Source of the DNA: Pararhodobacter sp.
GTDB taxonomy: Bacteria > Pseudomonadota > Alphaproteobacteria > Rhodobacterales > Rhodobacteraceae
Assembly: GCF_034676545.1 (NCBI RefSeq)
Contig: NZ_JAUCBZ010000015.1
Coordinates: forward strand, 2,015,001-2,079,000
Direction of reading: 5' to 3'
DNA length: 64,000 nt
In this document: positions 32,737-39,580 of the stretch, piece after piece
How positions within the stretch are numbered: position 1 is the first letter of the stretch
How the letters are laid out: each line of letters starts with the position of its first letter
Program-made: the position numbers and the translations under genes
Notes under the pieces: model-generated
Databases searched by the model: none
What the model saw: only the letters and a program-made list of their open reading frames with translations
Told to the model about the DNA's origin: nothing

Positions 32737-33048
32737 GAACCCTGAAATTGCCGGCAAGGCGCAAATGTCATATCATTCTGACCGATGCGACCCGCGCCAA
32801 GCCGTGTCAGGCTTGCCTCGCCGTCTTGGCGAGAGCCGTCTGCCTCGTCATCCGGCGTCAGCATCAGGTCTGGACCCTGCGGCGTGATCTGCTGAACGAC
32901 GCAGATCCCGCCGCTCGACCGATCCAGATCACCGTCGATCGTGAACGCCAGTCCCAGGGTCCGATCGCCCGCCGGACCGGCCGAGCCAATGCGCCGCGTC
33001 GTGGCGCGCGTGGTTGACTCGCGCGCCAACTTCCGCAATCTCCTGACC
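32737..33048. other. 312-base region upstream of marC without a supported gene
   Basis: A minus-strand open frame (complement of 32718-33050, 110 codons) covers this region and contains the protein-like stretch LGLAFTIDGDLDRSSGG, but its start overlaps the marC start and it matches no family I know. I list the stretch as the marC upstream region with an unproven antisense frame. Confidence 0.3.
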
Positions 33049-33660
33049 ATGTTTGAAACCTCCGCTCTCATTTCGGTTTTTGTCACGCTGTTCGTGGTCG
33101 TGGATCCGATTGGCCTGACGCCCATGTTCATTGCCCTGACGCAGGGCACCAGCAACGCGCACCGGCGTCTGGTGGCGATTCGGGGGTGCGTGGTGGCGGC
33201 CGTCTTGCTGACCGTTTTCGGACTGGCCGGCGAGACGATCCTGGCGGGGGTCGGCATCACCATGCCCGCCTTTCAGATCGCCGGCGGCATCCTGTTGTTT
33301 CTGACGGCACTCGATATGCTGTTTGACCGGCGCACCAAACGCCGCGCGGGCCATGCCGACGCGGTGCCTGATCCGTCGGTGTTCCCGCTGGCCATGCCGT
33401 TGATCGCCGGGCCGGGGGCGATGGCGACGATGATCTTGCTGGTCGGCGAAACCTCGGACTGGAGCGGCATTCTGGCGGTGCATCTGGCGATGCTGGCGGT
33501 TTTGCTGATTGCCTTCATCCTGTTTTTGTTCGCCACCCCCTTCGAGCGCGCCTTGGGGCCGACCGGAACCATGGTGATCACACGGCTGCTGGGCATGTTG
33601 CTGGCGGCGCTTTCGGTGCAATTCGTGCTGAACGGCATTCAGGGCGCGGGCCTCATCTGA
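33049..33660 (+). CDS. MarC family membrane protein
   Basis: This 203-residue protein has six predicted helices and the MarC signatures VFVTLFVVVDPIGLTPMFIAL at the N-terminus, FQIAGGILLFLTALDML in the middle and MPLIAGPGAMATMILL in the second half. The start at MFETSAL begins the first helix. MarC proteins are sometimes annotated as neutral amino acid transporters; E. coli MarC itself has no proven role in multiple antibiotic resistance. Confidence 0.93.
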   Translation: MFETSALISVFVTLFVVVDPIGLTPMFIALTQGTSNAHRRLVAIRGCVVAAVLLTVFGLAGETILAGVGITMPAFQIAGGILLFLTALDMLFDRRTKRRAGHADAVPDPSVFPLAMPLIAGPGAMATMILLVGETSDWSGILAVHLAMLAVLLIAFILFLFATPFERALGPTGTMVITRLLGMLLAALSVQFVLNGIQGAGLI

Positions 33661-33760
33661 CGGCTCTGTGACGGCTTGGCCCTTGGTCTGGCGCGCGTCT
33701 GGCCCTAAGTTATCATCACCCACGGCACGAAAGGGGCGCAACCCGCGCTACGCAGCGACC

Positions 33761-34369
33761 ATGTCCATGCTCGATTCCCTGACCAGCGATCAGTTGACCC
33801 GCCTTGTGTATCTGGGGATTCTGGGCACGGTGTTGATTTCCTATGCGCTGGTGTCGATGCGCGGGCGGATCGCGGAAAGCCTGCGCAGCCTGATCTTGTG
33901 GGCGTTGCTGATCACGGGCGTCGCGGCAGGCTATGGGCTGTGGGAGGGCGCGCGCTATTCGGCGGCCTCGGTGCAAAGCTCGGATGGCGAGGGCATCGTG
34001 CTGCGCCGGGCGCTGGACGGGCAATATCATCTGACGCTGGAGATCACCGGACCCTCGGGGGCCCCGCATCCGGTGCAGTTCATCCTGGATACCGGGGCCA
34101 GCGATATCGTGCTCACGCAAGCCGACGCCGCCAAATTGGGGTTCGGTGCGCGCGATCTGCTCTATCTGGGCACGGCGCGCACCGCCAATGGCGTGACCCG
34201 CACGGCACAAGTGGTTCTGGACGCCGTGACGCTGGGCGAGCACACCTCGCACCGCGTCGGCGCATTGGTCAACGAAGGCGAGTTGCACGCCTCCTTGCTG
34301 GGGATGCGCTATCTCGAACGGTTCTCGCGCATCGAGATCATGCAGGACCGTTTGCGCATCCAGTTCTGA
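33761..34369 (+). CDS. retropepsin-like aspartic protease, membrane-anchored (TIGR02281 type)
   Basis: This 202-residue protein starts at MSMLDSL. Two N-terminal hydrophobic stretches (LVYLGILGTVLISYALVSM and LRSLILWALLITGVAAGYGL) anchor it. The C-terminal half is a single-lobe aspartic protease domain with the active-site motif FILDTGASDIVLTQ and the later LLGMRYLERFSRIEI. Such clan AA proteins would act as dimers in the periplasm. The substrate is unknown; alphaproteobacterial members are poorly studied. Confidence 0.85.
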   Translation: MSMLDSLTSDQLTRLVYLGILGTVLISYALVSMRGRIAESLRSLILWALLITGVAAGYGLWEGARYSAASVQSSDGEGIVLRRALDGQYHLTLEITGPSGAPHPVQFILDTGASDIVLTQADAAKLGFGARDLLYLGTARTANGVTRTAQVVLDAVTLGEHTSHRVGALVNEGELHASLLGMRYLERFSRIEIMQDRLRIQF

Positions 34370-34472
34370 GGCTTGTTGCGCCCCCTTGCATTCATCTGTC
34401 GGTGTGCGTGCCTGTGTGGCGCGGCCTCACCCCATGCGGCGCGTGCCGGAATCCCCAGTGAGACGCCGCCTC

Positions 34473-34958
34473 TCAGGCGTCTTCGGTGACCTTGGCGCAC
34501 AGCCCGGATTCGACGGCCCGCGCGCTGGGATCCAGCGCCAGGATCGCATCCAGCGCGTCGTTGCAATCCACCAGATCGCTCAGCATCACCGGATCGAGCG
34601 AGGTATAGAACGCCTCGACCGCGCGGTTGATATGCCCCGACATGCGGCAAACCCCCTTCAGCGGGCAGGTGTTGTGATCGGTAAAGCAATCCATGAACGG
34701 CAGGCTCGCTTCAAAGATGCGAAACAACCCGCCGACGCTGATTTCAGTGGCGGGCCGCGCCAGCGAAAACCCGCCGTGACGGCCGCGCAGCGTTGTGATC
34801 AGCCCTTCCTGCCCCAGTTGGTTGACCACCTGTGCCAAATGGTTCTCCGAGGCATTGATCGCCGTGGCAACGTCGCTTTTGCGAACGATGCGCTCAGGAT
34901 TTACCGCACAGACCATCAAGGTGCGCAGTGCGAGGTTGGTTCTGGTCGTCAGACGCAT
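34473..34958 (-). CDS. Rrf2-family iron-sulfur regulator, NsrR-like
   Basis: This 161-residue protein has an N-terminal winged helix (MRLTTRTNLALRTLM; ATAINASENHLAQVVNQL) and RGRHGGFSLA wing, followed by three cysteines at 91, 98 and 104 (DCFTDHNTCPLKGVC), close to Cys91/96/102 of E. coli NsrR. It should bind an iron-sulfur cluster and respond to NO or redox change. It is divergent from the SQR-like gene, so it probably controls it, itself, or both. Confidence 0.85.
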   Translation of the reverse strand: MRLTTRTNLALRTLMVCAVNPERIVRKSDVATAINASENHLAQVVNQLGQEGLITTLRGRHGGFSLARPATEISVGGLFRIFEASLPFMDCFTDHNTCPLKGVCRMSGHINRAVEAFYTSLDPVMLSDLVDCNDALDAILALDPSARAVESGLCAKVTEDA

Positions 34959-35017
34959 GAGAAATGCTCCTAGGTCAGGTTTGTCATCGTTACATACAAC
35001 CCAAACTAAGATTTAAT

Positions 35018-35045
35018 TGCAGATGCAACATTGATTGAGATCAAG
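35018..35045. promoter_or_regulatory. FnrL-type site next to a TTGCA-N2-TGCAA palindrome
   Basis: TTGAT-TGAG-ATCAA at 35032-35045 is a perfect half-and-half match to the FNR/FnrL consensus (TTGAT-N4-ATCAA). Two bases upstream, TTGCA-GA-TGCAA at 35018-35029 is a perfect inverted repeat and may be the Rrf2 operator. Both lie in the divergent region between the NsrR-like gene and the SQR-like gene, implying low-oxygen control. Confidence 0.65.
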
Positions 35046-35117
35046 TCGCGGGGGGGTAAATCGGCTAATAGTAAACATATTCACAGAATCGCTTGTGTTC
35101 TGGGGTTGATCTTGGGG

Positions 35118-35135
35118 CGCCGCGACAACGCGGCG
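35118..35135 (+). other. hairpin in the leader of the SQR-like gene
   Basis: CGCCGCG-ACAA-CGCGGCG is a 7-base GC-only stem with a tetraloop, 27 bases before the start codon and followed by GGGAGGGG as ribosome-binding site. It may stabilise the mRNA 5' end; no regulatory family was recognised. Confidence 0.35.
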
Positions 35136-35162
35136 TTGTGCCGAACTTAGGGAGGGGCTGTC

Positions 35163-36479
35163 ATGGCAGGACACGATACGTTCAACGCGACACGACGCGG
35201 ATTTCTGGGCTTGGCCGCAGGCAGTGCGGCGCTGGTGGCGGGCGGGGGCGCGGTGCAGGCGCAGCGCGTGCAAACCTCGGCGCGCATTGCGATTGTCGGC
35301 GCGGGGGCAGGCGGCACCGCCATTGCCAACCGCTTGGCCAACCGGCTGGACGGGGCGACGATCACCATCATCGACGGGCGCCAGCAGCATTGGTATCAGC
35401 CGGGCTTCACGCTGATCGCTGCGGGTTTGAAGCCATCGACCTATTCGGTCAGTCAGACTGCCGAATGGTTGCCCGATGGTGTCGAGTGGGTGCCGGAATT
35501 TGCCGCCGAGATCGACCCCGAGTCCAATGTCGTCACCACCGCCGCCGGGCGGCGCGTGCCCTATGATTATCTCATCGTCGCCACCGGATTGACGCTGGAC
35601 TGGGACGCGATCGAGGGGTTCTCGCTGGATATGGTCGGCGAAAACGGCGTCAGTGCGCATTATGCCGGCCCCGATTATGCCGAATTCAGCTGGCGCGCCC
35701 TGGATCGGTTCCTCGATGAGGGTGGCACCGGCCTGTTCGGGCGTCCCGCGACCGAGATGAAATGCGCCGGTGCGCCGCTGAAAATCACCTTCCTGGCCGA
35801 TGATATCGCCCGGCGGCGCGGCATGCGCGACCAGGTCGAGGTGATCTATAATGCGCATGCGCAATCGCTGTTCGGCGTGCCGATCGTGCATCACAAGGTG
35901 CGCCAACTGTTCGATGAGCGCGGTATCACCACGCGTTATGACCATGTGCTCAAGGCGATTGACGGATCGCGCAAGGTCGCGACCTACGCCACGCCTGCCG
36001 GGGATGTCGAAACCGCGTATGATTTCATCAACGTCATCCCGCCGCAGCGCGCCCCGCAAGTGGTGCGCGACTCGGGCCTGAGCTGGGCGGATCGCTGGGT
36101 CGGCGAGGGCTGGATCGAGGTCGATATGGAGACCCTGCGCCACCTGCGGTATCCGAACGTGTTCGGCATCGGCGATATCAACGGCGTGCCCAAGGGCAAG
36201 ACCGCCGCCAGCGCCAAATTCCATCAACCCGTCGTCGAGGACCATCTGGTCTCGGAAATCATGGGTCGGGAAGGCACGGCAACCTACTCGGGCTATACCA
36301 GTTGCCCGATGATCACCAAAATCGGCCGCGCGATGCTGATCGAATTCGACTATAACAACAACCTCGTGCCCTCCTTCCCCGGTGTGATCGCCCCGCTCGA
36401 AGAGCTGTGGATCAGCTGGCTGATGAAAGAGGTCGCCCTGAAACCCACCTATAACGCCATGCTGCGTGGCTTGGCCTGA
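35163..36479 (+). CDS. Tat-exported sulfide:quinone oxidoreductase-like flavoprotein
   Basis: This 438-residue protein has a Tat signal (ATRRGFLGLAAGSAALVAGGG), an FAD-binding motif (IAIVGAGAGGTAIA) and the SQR layout. Two cysteines match the redox-active pair of SQR: Cys201 (MKCAGAPLK) and Cys381 (GYTSCPMIT). The quinone-side segment FHQPVVEDHLVSEI and the C-terminal WISWLMKEVALKPTYN are also SQR-like. It should oxidise sulfide or a related sulfur species in the periplasm and reduce quinone. FnrL and Rrf2 sites upstream suggest induction at low oxygen or under NO/redox stress. A flavocytochrome c sulfide dehydrogenase subunit is the main alternative. Confidence 0.83.
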   Translation: MAGHDTFNATRRGFLGLAAGSAALVAGGGAVQAQRVQTSARIAIVGAGAGGTAIANRLANRLDGATITIIDGRQQHWYQPGFTLIAAGLKPSTYSVSQTAEWLPDGVEWVPEFAAEIDPESNVVTTAAGRRVPYDYLIVATGLTLDWDAIEGFSLDMVGENGVSAHYAGPDYAEFSWRALDRFLDEGGTGLFGRPATEMKCAGAPLKITFLADDIARRRGMRDQVEVIYNAHAQSLFGVPIVHHKVRQLFDERGITTRYDHVLKAIDGSRKVATYATPAGDVETAYDFINVIPPQRAPQVVRDSGLSWADRWVGEGWIEVDMETLRHLRYPNVFGIGDINGVPKGKTAASAKFHQPVVEDHLVSEIMGREGTATYSGYTSCPMITKIGRAMLIEFDYNNNLVPSFPGVIAPLEELWISWLMKEVALKPTYNAMLRGLA

Positions 36480-36489
36480 GGAGGCACCG

Positions 36490-36843
36490 ATGGAAGAACT
36501 CACGTTTTCAACCCTGATCGCGGTGTTCGAGGAGATGTTCGGCACCGGCGTGTTCTGGGCTATGGTCGTGGTCGCCGTGGTGATCACTGTGCTGTATCTT
36601 TATGTGCTGATCCGCGACCGCGAAATGTCGATGCGCAAATTCCTGTTGGCGCAACTCAGTATGCCGGTGGGCGCGATTGCCGCGGTCTGGTTCGTGCTGA
36701 CCTTCACCAATTCGACCCTGGCCGATATGGGCGGGCCGATCGACTGGTTGGCGATCCTCGGCATCGGCGCGATGGGGGCGGTCGGCTTTGCGATCCTTGT
36801 CTATGTCGCGCAATCGCTGATCCGGGGCAAAGACGCCGAGTAA
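36490..36843 (+). CDS. DUF5368 family membrane protein
   Basis: This 117-residue protein begins 10 bases after the SQR-like gene, so it is co-transcribed. It has three hydrophobic helices (FWAMVVVAVVITVLYLYVLI; LAQLSMPVGAIAAVWFVLTF; LAILGIGAMGAVGFAILVYV), matching the DUF5368 pattern seen beside SQR genes in Rhodobacterales. Its role is unknown; it may anchor the flavoprotein to the membrane or serve sulfide or quinone traffic. A strong terminator follows. Confidence 0.7.
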   Translation: MEELTFSTLIAVFEEMFGTGVFWAMVVVAVVITVLYLYVLIRDREMSMRKFLLAQLSMPVGAIAAVWFVLTFTNSTLADMGGPIDWLAILGIGAMGAVGFAILVYVAQSLIRGKDAE

Positions 36844-36875
36844 CCGCCTGCCGGAAAAAACGCACCCTTAACCAC

Positions 36876-36906
36876 GACCAGCGCCACCGTCCGGCGCTGG
36901 TCTTTT
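36876..36906 (+). terminator. Rho-independent terminator of the SQR operon
   Basis: A perfect 10-base stem GACCAGCGCC/GGCGCTGGTC with a 7-base loop is followed by TTTTGC, 32 bases after the DUF5368 stop. Confidence 0.85.
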
Positions 36907-36954
36907 GCGTGTTGACGGCCTAGCCTGTCGCATCCCTCGGAATAATGGCCCCCG

Positions 36955-37869
36955 ATGCGCTCTGTTGCCCTGACTGCCGCCCTGATGATGGTCTGCGCAA
37001 CCCTGCTGATGGCGGGCACCACGCTGCTGGCCAAAGCGCTGGGCAGCGGCGCGATGGGGCAATCCCTGCACCCGCTGATGGTCGCCCAGGGGCGGTTTGT
37101 CTTTGGCTTTGCGGCGGTGATCGTGATGCTCGGGGCGATCAAGGCCTCGGGCCGCGCCGCATGGCCCGCGCACAGCGCCCGCCCCAACTATCTGCTGCAC
37201 GCCACCCGCACGCTGCTGGGCTGGTCGGCGGGCGGCATGATGTTTGCCGCCGCCGCGCAAATGCCGCTGGCTGACGCCAACGCGCTGGCCTTCACCGCCC
37301 CGGTGGCCACCATGCTGTTTGCCATTCCCCTGCTGGGCGAGAGGCCCGGCCGCTGGCGCTGGCTGGCGGCGGGTCTGGCGATGACCGGCGTGTTTGTCTT
37401 GCTGCGCTCGGGCGACGGCGTGATCCAACCGGCCGCCCTGCTGGCGCTGGGGGCGGCGGCGGCGATGGGGCTGGAAGGCATCGCCATCAAACGCCTTGCG
37501 GTCAGCGAACCGACCAACCGCACCATGCTGATCAACAACGCGATGGGCGCGGTCCTGTCCTCGGGCGTCGCCCTCAGCGTTCTGGTCTGGCCGCAAAGCA
37601 GCGGCCATTGGCTGGCGCTGATCGGCATCGGCGTGATGATGGTCTTGGTGCAGATCCTCAACCTGCGGGCCAATCGCATCGCCGATGCCAGCTTTGTCGC
37701 GCCGTTCTTCTATCTGACGCTGGTCTGGGCCGCGCTCTATGACCTGGTGTTCTTCGACGTCTGGCCCGACTGGATCAGCCTCACCGGCGCCTCGATCATC
37801 GTCGCCGGCGGGCTGGTGATGACCTGGCGCGAGGTCCACACTCAACGACTGCGCGCCCGCCGGGTCTAA
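36955..37869 (+). CDS. EamA/DMT family transporter
   Basis: This 304-residue integral membrane protein has ten hydrophobic helices in two EamA repeats, with the repeat-internal motifs AAAQMPLADANALAFTAPVATMLFA and ANRIADASFVAPFFYLTLVWAALYD. It is a drug/metabolite superfamily exporter; the substrate cannot be told from sequence. It ends 50 bases before the cysteine-rich leader ORF of cysS, so a metabolite link to cysteine export is possible but unproven. Confidence 0.9.
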   Translation: MRSVALTAALMMVCATLLMAGTTLLAKALGSGAMGQSLHPLMVAQGRFVFGFAAVIVMLGAIKASGRAAWPAHSARPNYLLHATRTLLGWSAGGMMFAAAAQMPLADANALAFTAPVATMLFAIPLLGERPGRWRWLAAGLAMTGVFVLLRSGDGVIQPAALLALGAAAAMGLEGIAIKRLAVSEPTNRTMLINNAMGAVLSSGVALSVLVWPQSSGHWLALIGIGVMMVLVQILNLRANRIADASFVAPFFYLTLVWAALYDLVFFDVWPDWISLTGASIIVAGGLVMTWREVHTQRLRARRV

Positions 37870-37919
37870 GCCCTCCGTTGCGCTTGCGCGACTTTGGGCG
37901 CTGTGCTACCCGCGATGCC

Positions 37920-37964
37920 ATGACGACGCTGCACATCATCCTTTGTTGCTGCACGACCGAGTGA
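37920..37964 (+). CDS. polycysteine leader peptide of cysS (MTTLHIILCCCTTE)
   Basis: A 14-codon open frame lies 112 bases before the cysS ATG and contains three consecutive cysteine codons (TGT TGC TGC at 37944-37952) near its end. Cysteine is rare, so a Cys-Cys-Cys run right before the cysteinyl-tRNA synthetase gene is very unlikely by chance. A ribosome would stall here when Cys-tRNA is scarce. The stop codon lies inside the first hairpin of the following leader (37961-37978). This is the classic layout of translation-controlled attenuation. The leader is near a weak TTGCGC/TGCTAC promoter candidate (37878-37909), so its ATG may lie close to the transcript start. Confidence 0.75.
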   Translation: MTTLHIILCCCTTE

Positions 37965-38042
37965 CCCCCAAGGGTCGCGCGGGGCGCTGTCTTTTTCCCA
38001 CGTCGGAGAGATAAGCCGCCACCCCGCGTGAGGGGGGTTTTG
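37961..38042 (+). promoter_or_regulatory. attenuator-like leader with competing RNA folds before cysS
   Basis: Fold 1: GTGACCC (37961-37967) pairs with GGGTCGC (37972-37978) around CCAA and covers the leader stop codon. Fold 2: CGCGGGG (37978-37984) can pair with CCCCGCG (38022-38028). Fold 3: ACCCC (38021-38025) can pair with GGGGT (38034-38038) followed by TTT, a terminator-like hairpin. Folds 2 and 3 share bases and exclude each other. A short GCGC-GGG-GCGC stem with a following TTTTT (37977-37996) is a further terminator candidate. Which fold forms would depend on ribosome position on the Cys codons. The pairing is read by eye; energies were not computed. Confidence 0.6.
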
Positions 38043-38076
38043 ACCTGTGCAAACCAAAGGTGAAAAGAGGACGACG

Positions 38077-39465
38077 ATGACCAGGATCCGGCTGTACAAC
38101 ACGCGCACGCGCAGCAAAGACGATTTCACGCCGATTGATGATCAAGACGTGCGGCTCTATGTCTGCGGCCCCACGGTCTATGACCGCGCCCATGTCGGCA
38201 ATGCGCGCCCGGTGGTGGTGTTCGACACGCTGTTTCGCCTGCTGCGCCATGTTTACGGCCCCGACCACGTCACCTATGTGCGCAATTTCACCGATGTCGA
38301 TGACAAGATCAACGCCACCGCCCTGCAACGCCAGCAGACCGGGGCCAAGGGGTCGCTGGAGGATCTGATCCACCAGCGCACCGAGGAAACCATCGGCTGG
38401 TATCACGCCGATATGGACGCGCTGGGCGCGCTGCGCCCGACCCATGAGCCGCGCGCGACCGAATACGTCGGCGCGATGATCGCCATGATCGAAACCTTGA
38501 TCGCCAAGGGCCACGCCTATGCCAAGGACGGCCACGTCCTGTTCCGCGTGCGGTCTTACAAGGATTACGGCGCGCTCAGTGGCCGCTCGGTCGATGACAT
38601 GATCGCCGGCGCGCGGGTCGAGGTCGCGCCCTTCAAAGAGGACCCGATGGATTTCGTGCTCTGGAAACCCTCGGATGCCGACCTGCCGGGCTGGGACTCG
38701 CCCTGGGGCCGGGGCCGTCCGGGCTGGCATATCGAATGCTCGGCGATGTCGTTCGAGCTGCTGGGCCCGTCCTTTGACATTCACGGCGGCGGGCTGGACC
38801 TGCAATTTCCGCACCACGAAAACGAGATCGCGCAATCGTGCTGCGCCCACCCCGGCGAAGGCTTCGCCAAGGTCTGGATGCACAACGAGATGCTGCTGGT
38901 CGAGGGCAAGAAAATGTCCAAATCCTTGGGCAACTTTTTTACCGTGCGCGAGCTGCTGGACCAGGGCTATCCCGGCGAGGTGATCCGCTTTGTGATGCTG
39001 TCGACGCATTACCGAAAACCGATGGACTGGACGGCGGAGAAGGCGCGCGAGGCCGAGGCGACGCTGCGCAAATGGCGCGCGCTGGTTGACGGGGTCGAGG
39101 GCGGCACCGTGGCGCAGCCGGTGATCGACGCCTTGGCGGATGATCTGAACACCGCTGGCGCGATGGCCGCGCTGCATGATCTGGCCAAGGCCGGGGATGC
39201 CGCCGGGCTGCGGGCCTCGGCGGCGGTGTTGGGGCTGCTCACGGAGGCGCTGGGCGATTGGGCCTTGGGCGTTGACCTGTCACATTGGGCGGAAAAGCTG
39301 GCCTCGGTCCGTGCCGACGCGATGGCGTCCAAGGATTTCGCGCCGGTCGACGCGCTGAAAACCGCCCTGATCGCCGCCGGGGTTGAAGTGCGCATGTCCA
39401 AAGCCGGTGTCGAATTGGTCCCCGGTGCCGGGTTCGACGCGGCCAAACTGGAGGCACTTCGATGA
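38077..39465 (+). CDS. cysS: cysteinyl-tRNA synthetase
   Basis: This 462-residue class I synthetase charges tRNA-Cys. It has the zinc ligand Cys in VCGPTVYD, the HIGH-type motif AHVGNAR, a second zinc Cys in WHIECSAMS with the HHENE segment, and KKMSKSLGNFF as KMSKS. The start at MTRIRLYNTR has AAGAGG upstream. It is probably monocistronic and is preceded by the polycysteine leader, which suggests expression rises when charged tRNA-Cys is low. Confidence 0.97.
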   Translation: MTRIRLYNTRTRSKDDFTPIDDQDVRLYVCGPTVYDRAHVGNARPVVVFDTLFRLLRHVYGPDHVTYVRNFTDVDDKINATALQRQQTGAKGSLEDLIHQRTEETIGWYHADMDALGALRPTHEPRATEYVGAMIAMIETLIAKGHAYAKDGHVLFRVRSYKDYGALSGRSVDDMIAGARVEVAPFKEDPMDFVLWKPSDADLPGWDSPWGRGRPGWHIECSAMSFELLGPSFDIHGGGLDLQFPHHENEIAQSCCAHPGEGFAKVWMHNEMLLVEGKKMSKSLGNFFTVRELLDQGYPGEVIRFVMLSTHYRKPMDWTAEKAREAEATLRKWRALVDGVEGGTVAQPVIDALADDLNTAGAMAALHDLAKAGDAAGLRASAAVLGLLTEALGDWALGVDLSHWAEKLASVRADAMASKDFAPVDALKTALIAAGVEVRMSKAGVELVPGAGFDAAKLEALR

Positions 39466-39489
39466 GCGCCGCGCGGGTTTCGGCGTTGG

Positions 39490-39546
39490 AACTGGGGGTT
39501 TCACACCCCCAGACCCCCGTGGAGTATTTTTGGCAAGATGAACGGG
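39490..39546. repeat. Rhodobacterales-type intergenic element, copy C
   Basis: CTGGGGG-TTTCACA-CCCCCAG hairpin, then ACCCCCGTGGAGTATTTT and TGGCAAGATGAACGGG. The core matches copy B near 30076. It lies between cysS and cimA and ends 35 bases before the cimA start. Confidence 0.65.
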
Positions 39547-39580
39547 CGAAACCGTTAAGAAAAAGTGAAGGCTGCACGCC

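Noticed and set aside
32718..33050. Minus-strand frame of 110 codons opposite the marC upstream region
   Set aside because: It contains protein-like stretches, but its ATG overlaps the marC ATG on the other strand, no family was recognised, and its end lies inside the 32-base palindrome. Not enough support for a gene call.
37977..37996. Short GCGC stem followed by TTTTT as the sole terminator of the cysS leader
   Set aside because: A 4-base stem is too weak alone; kept only as an accessory candidate beside the ACCCC/GGGGT hairpin.
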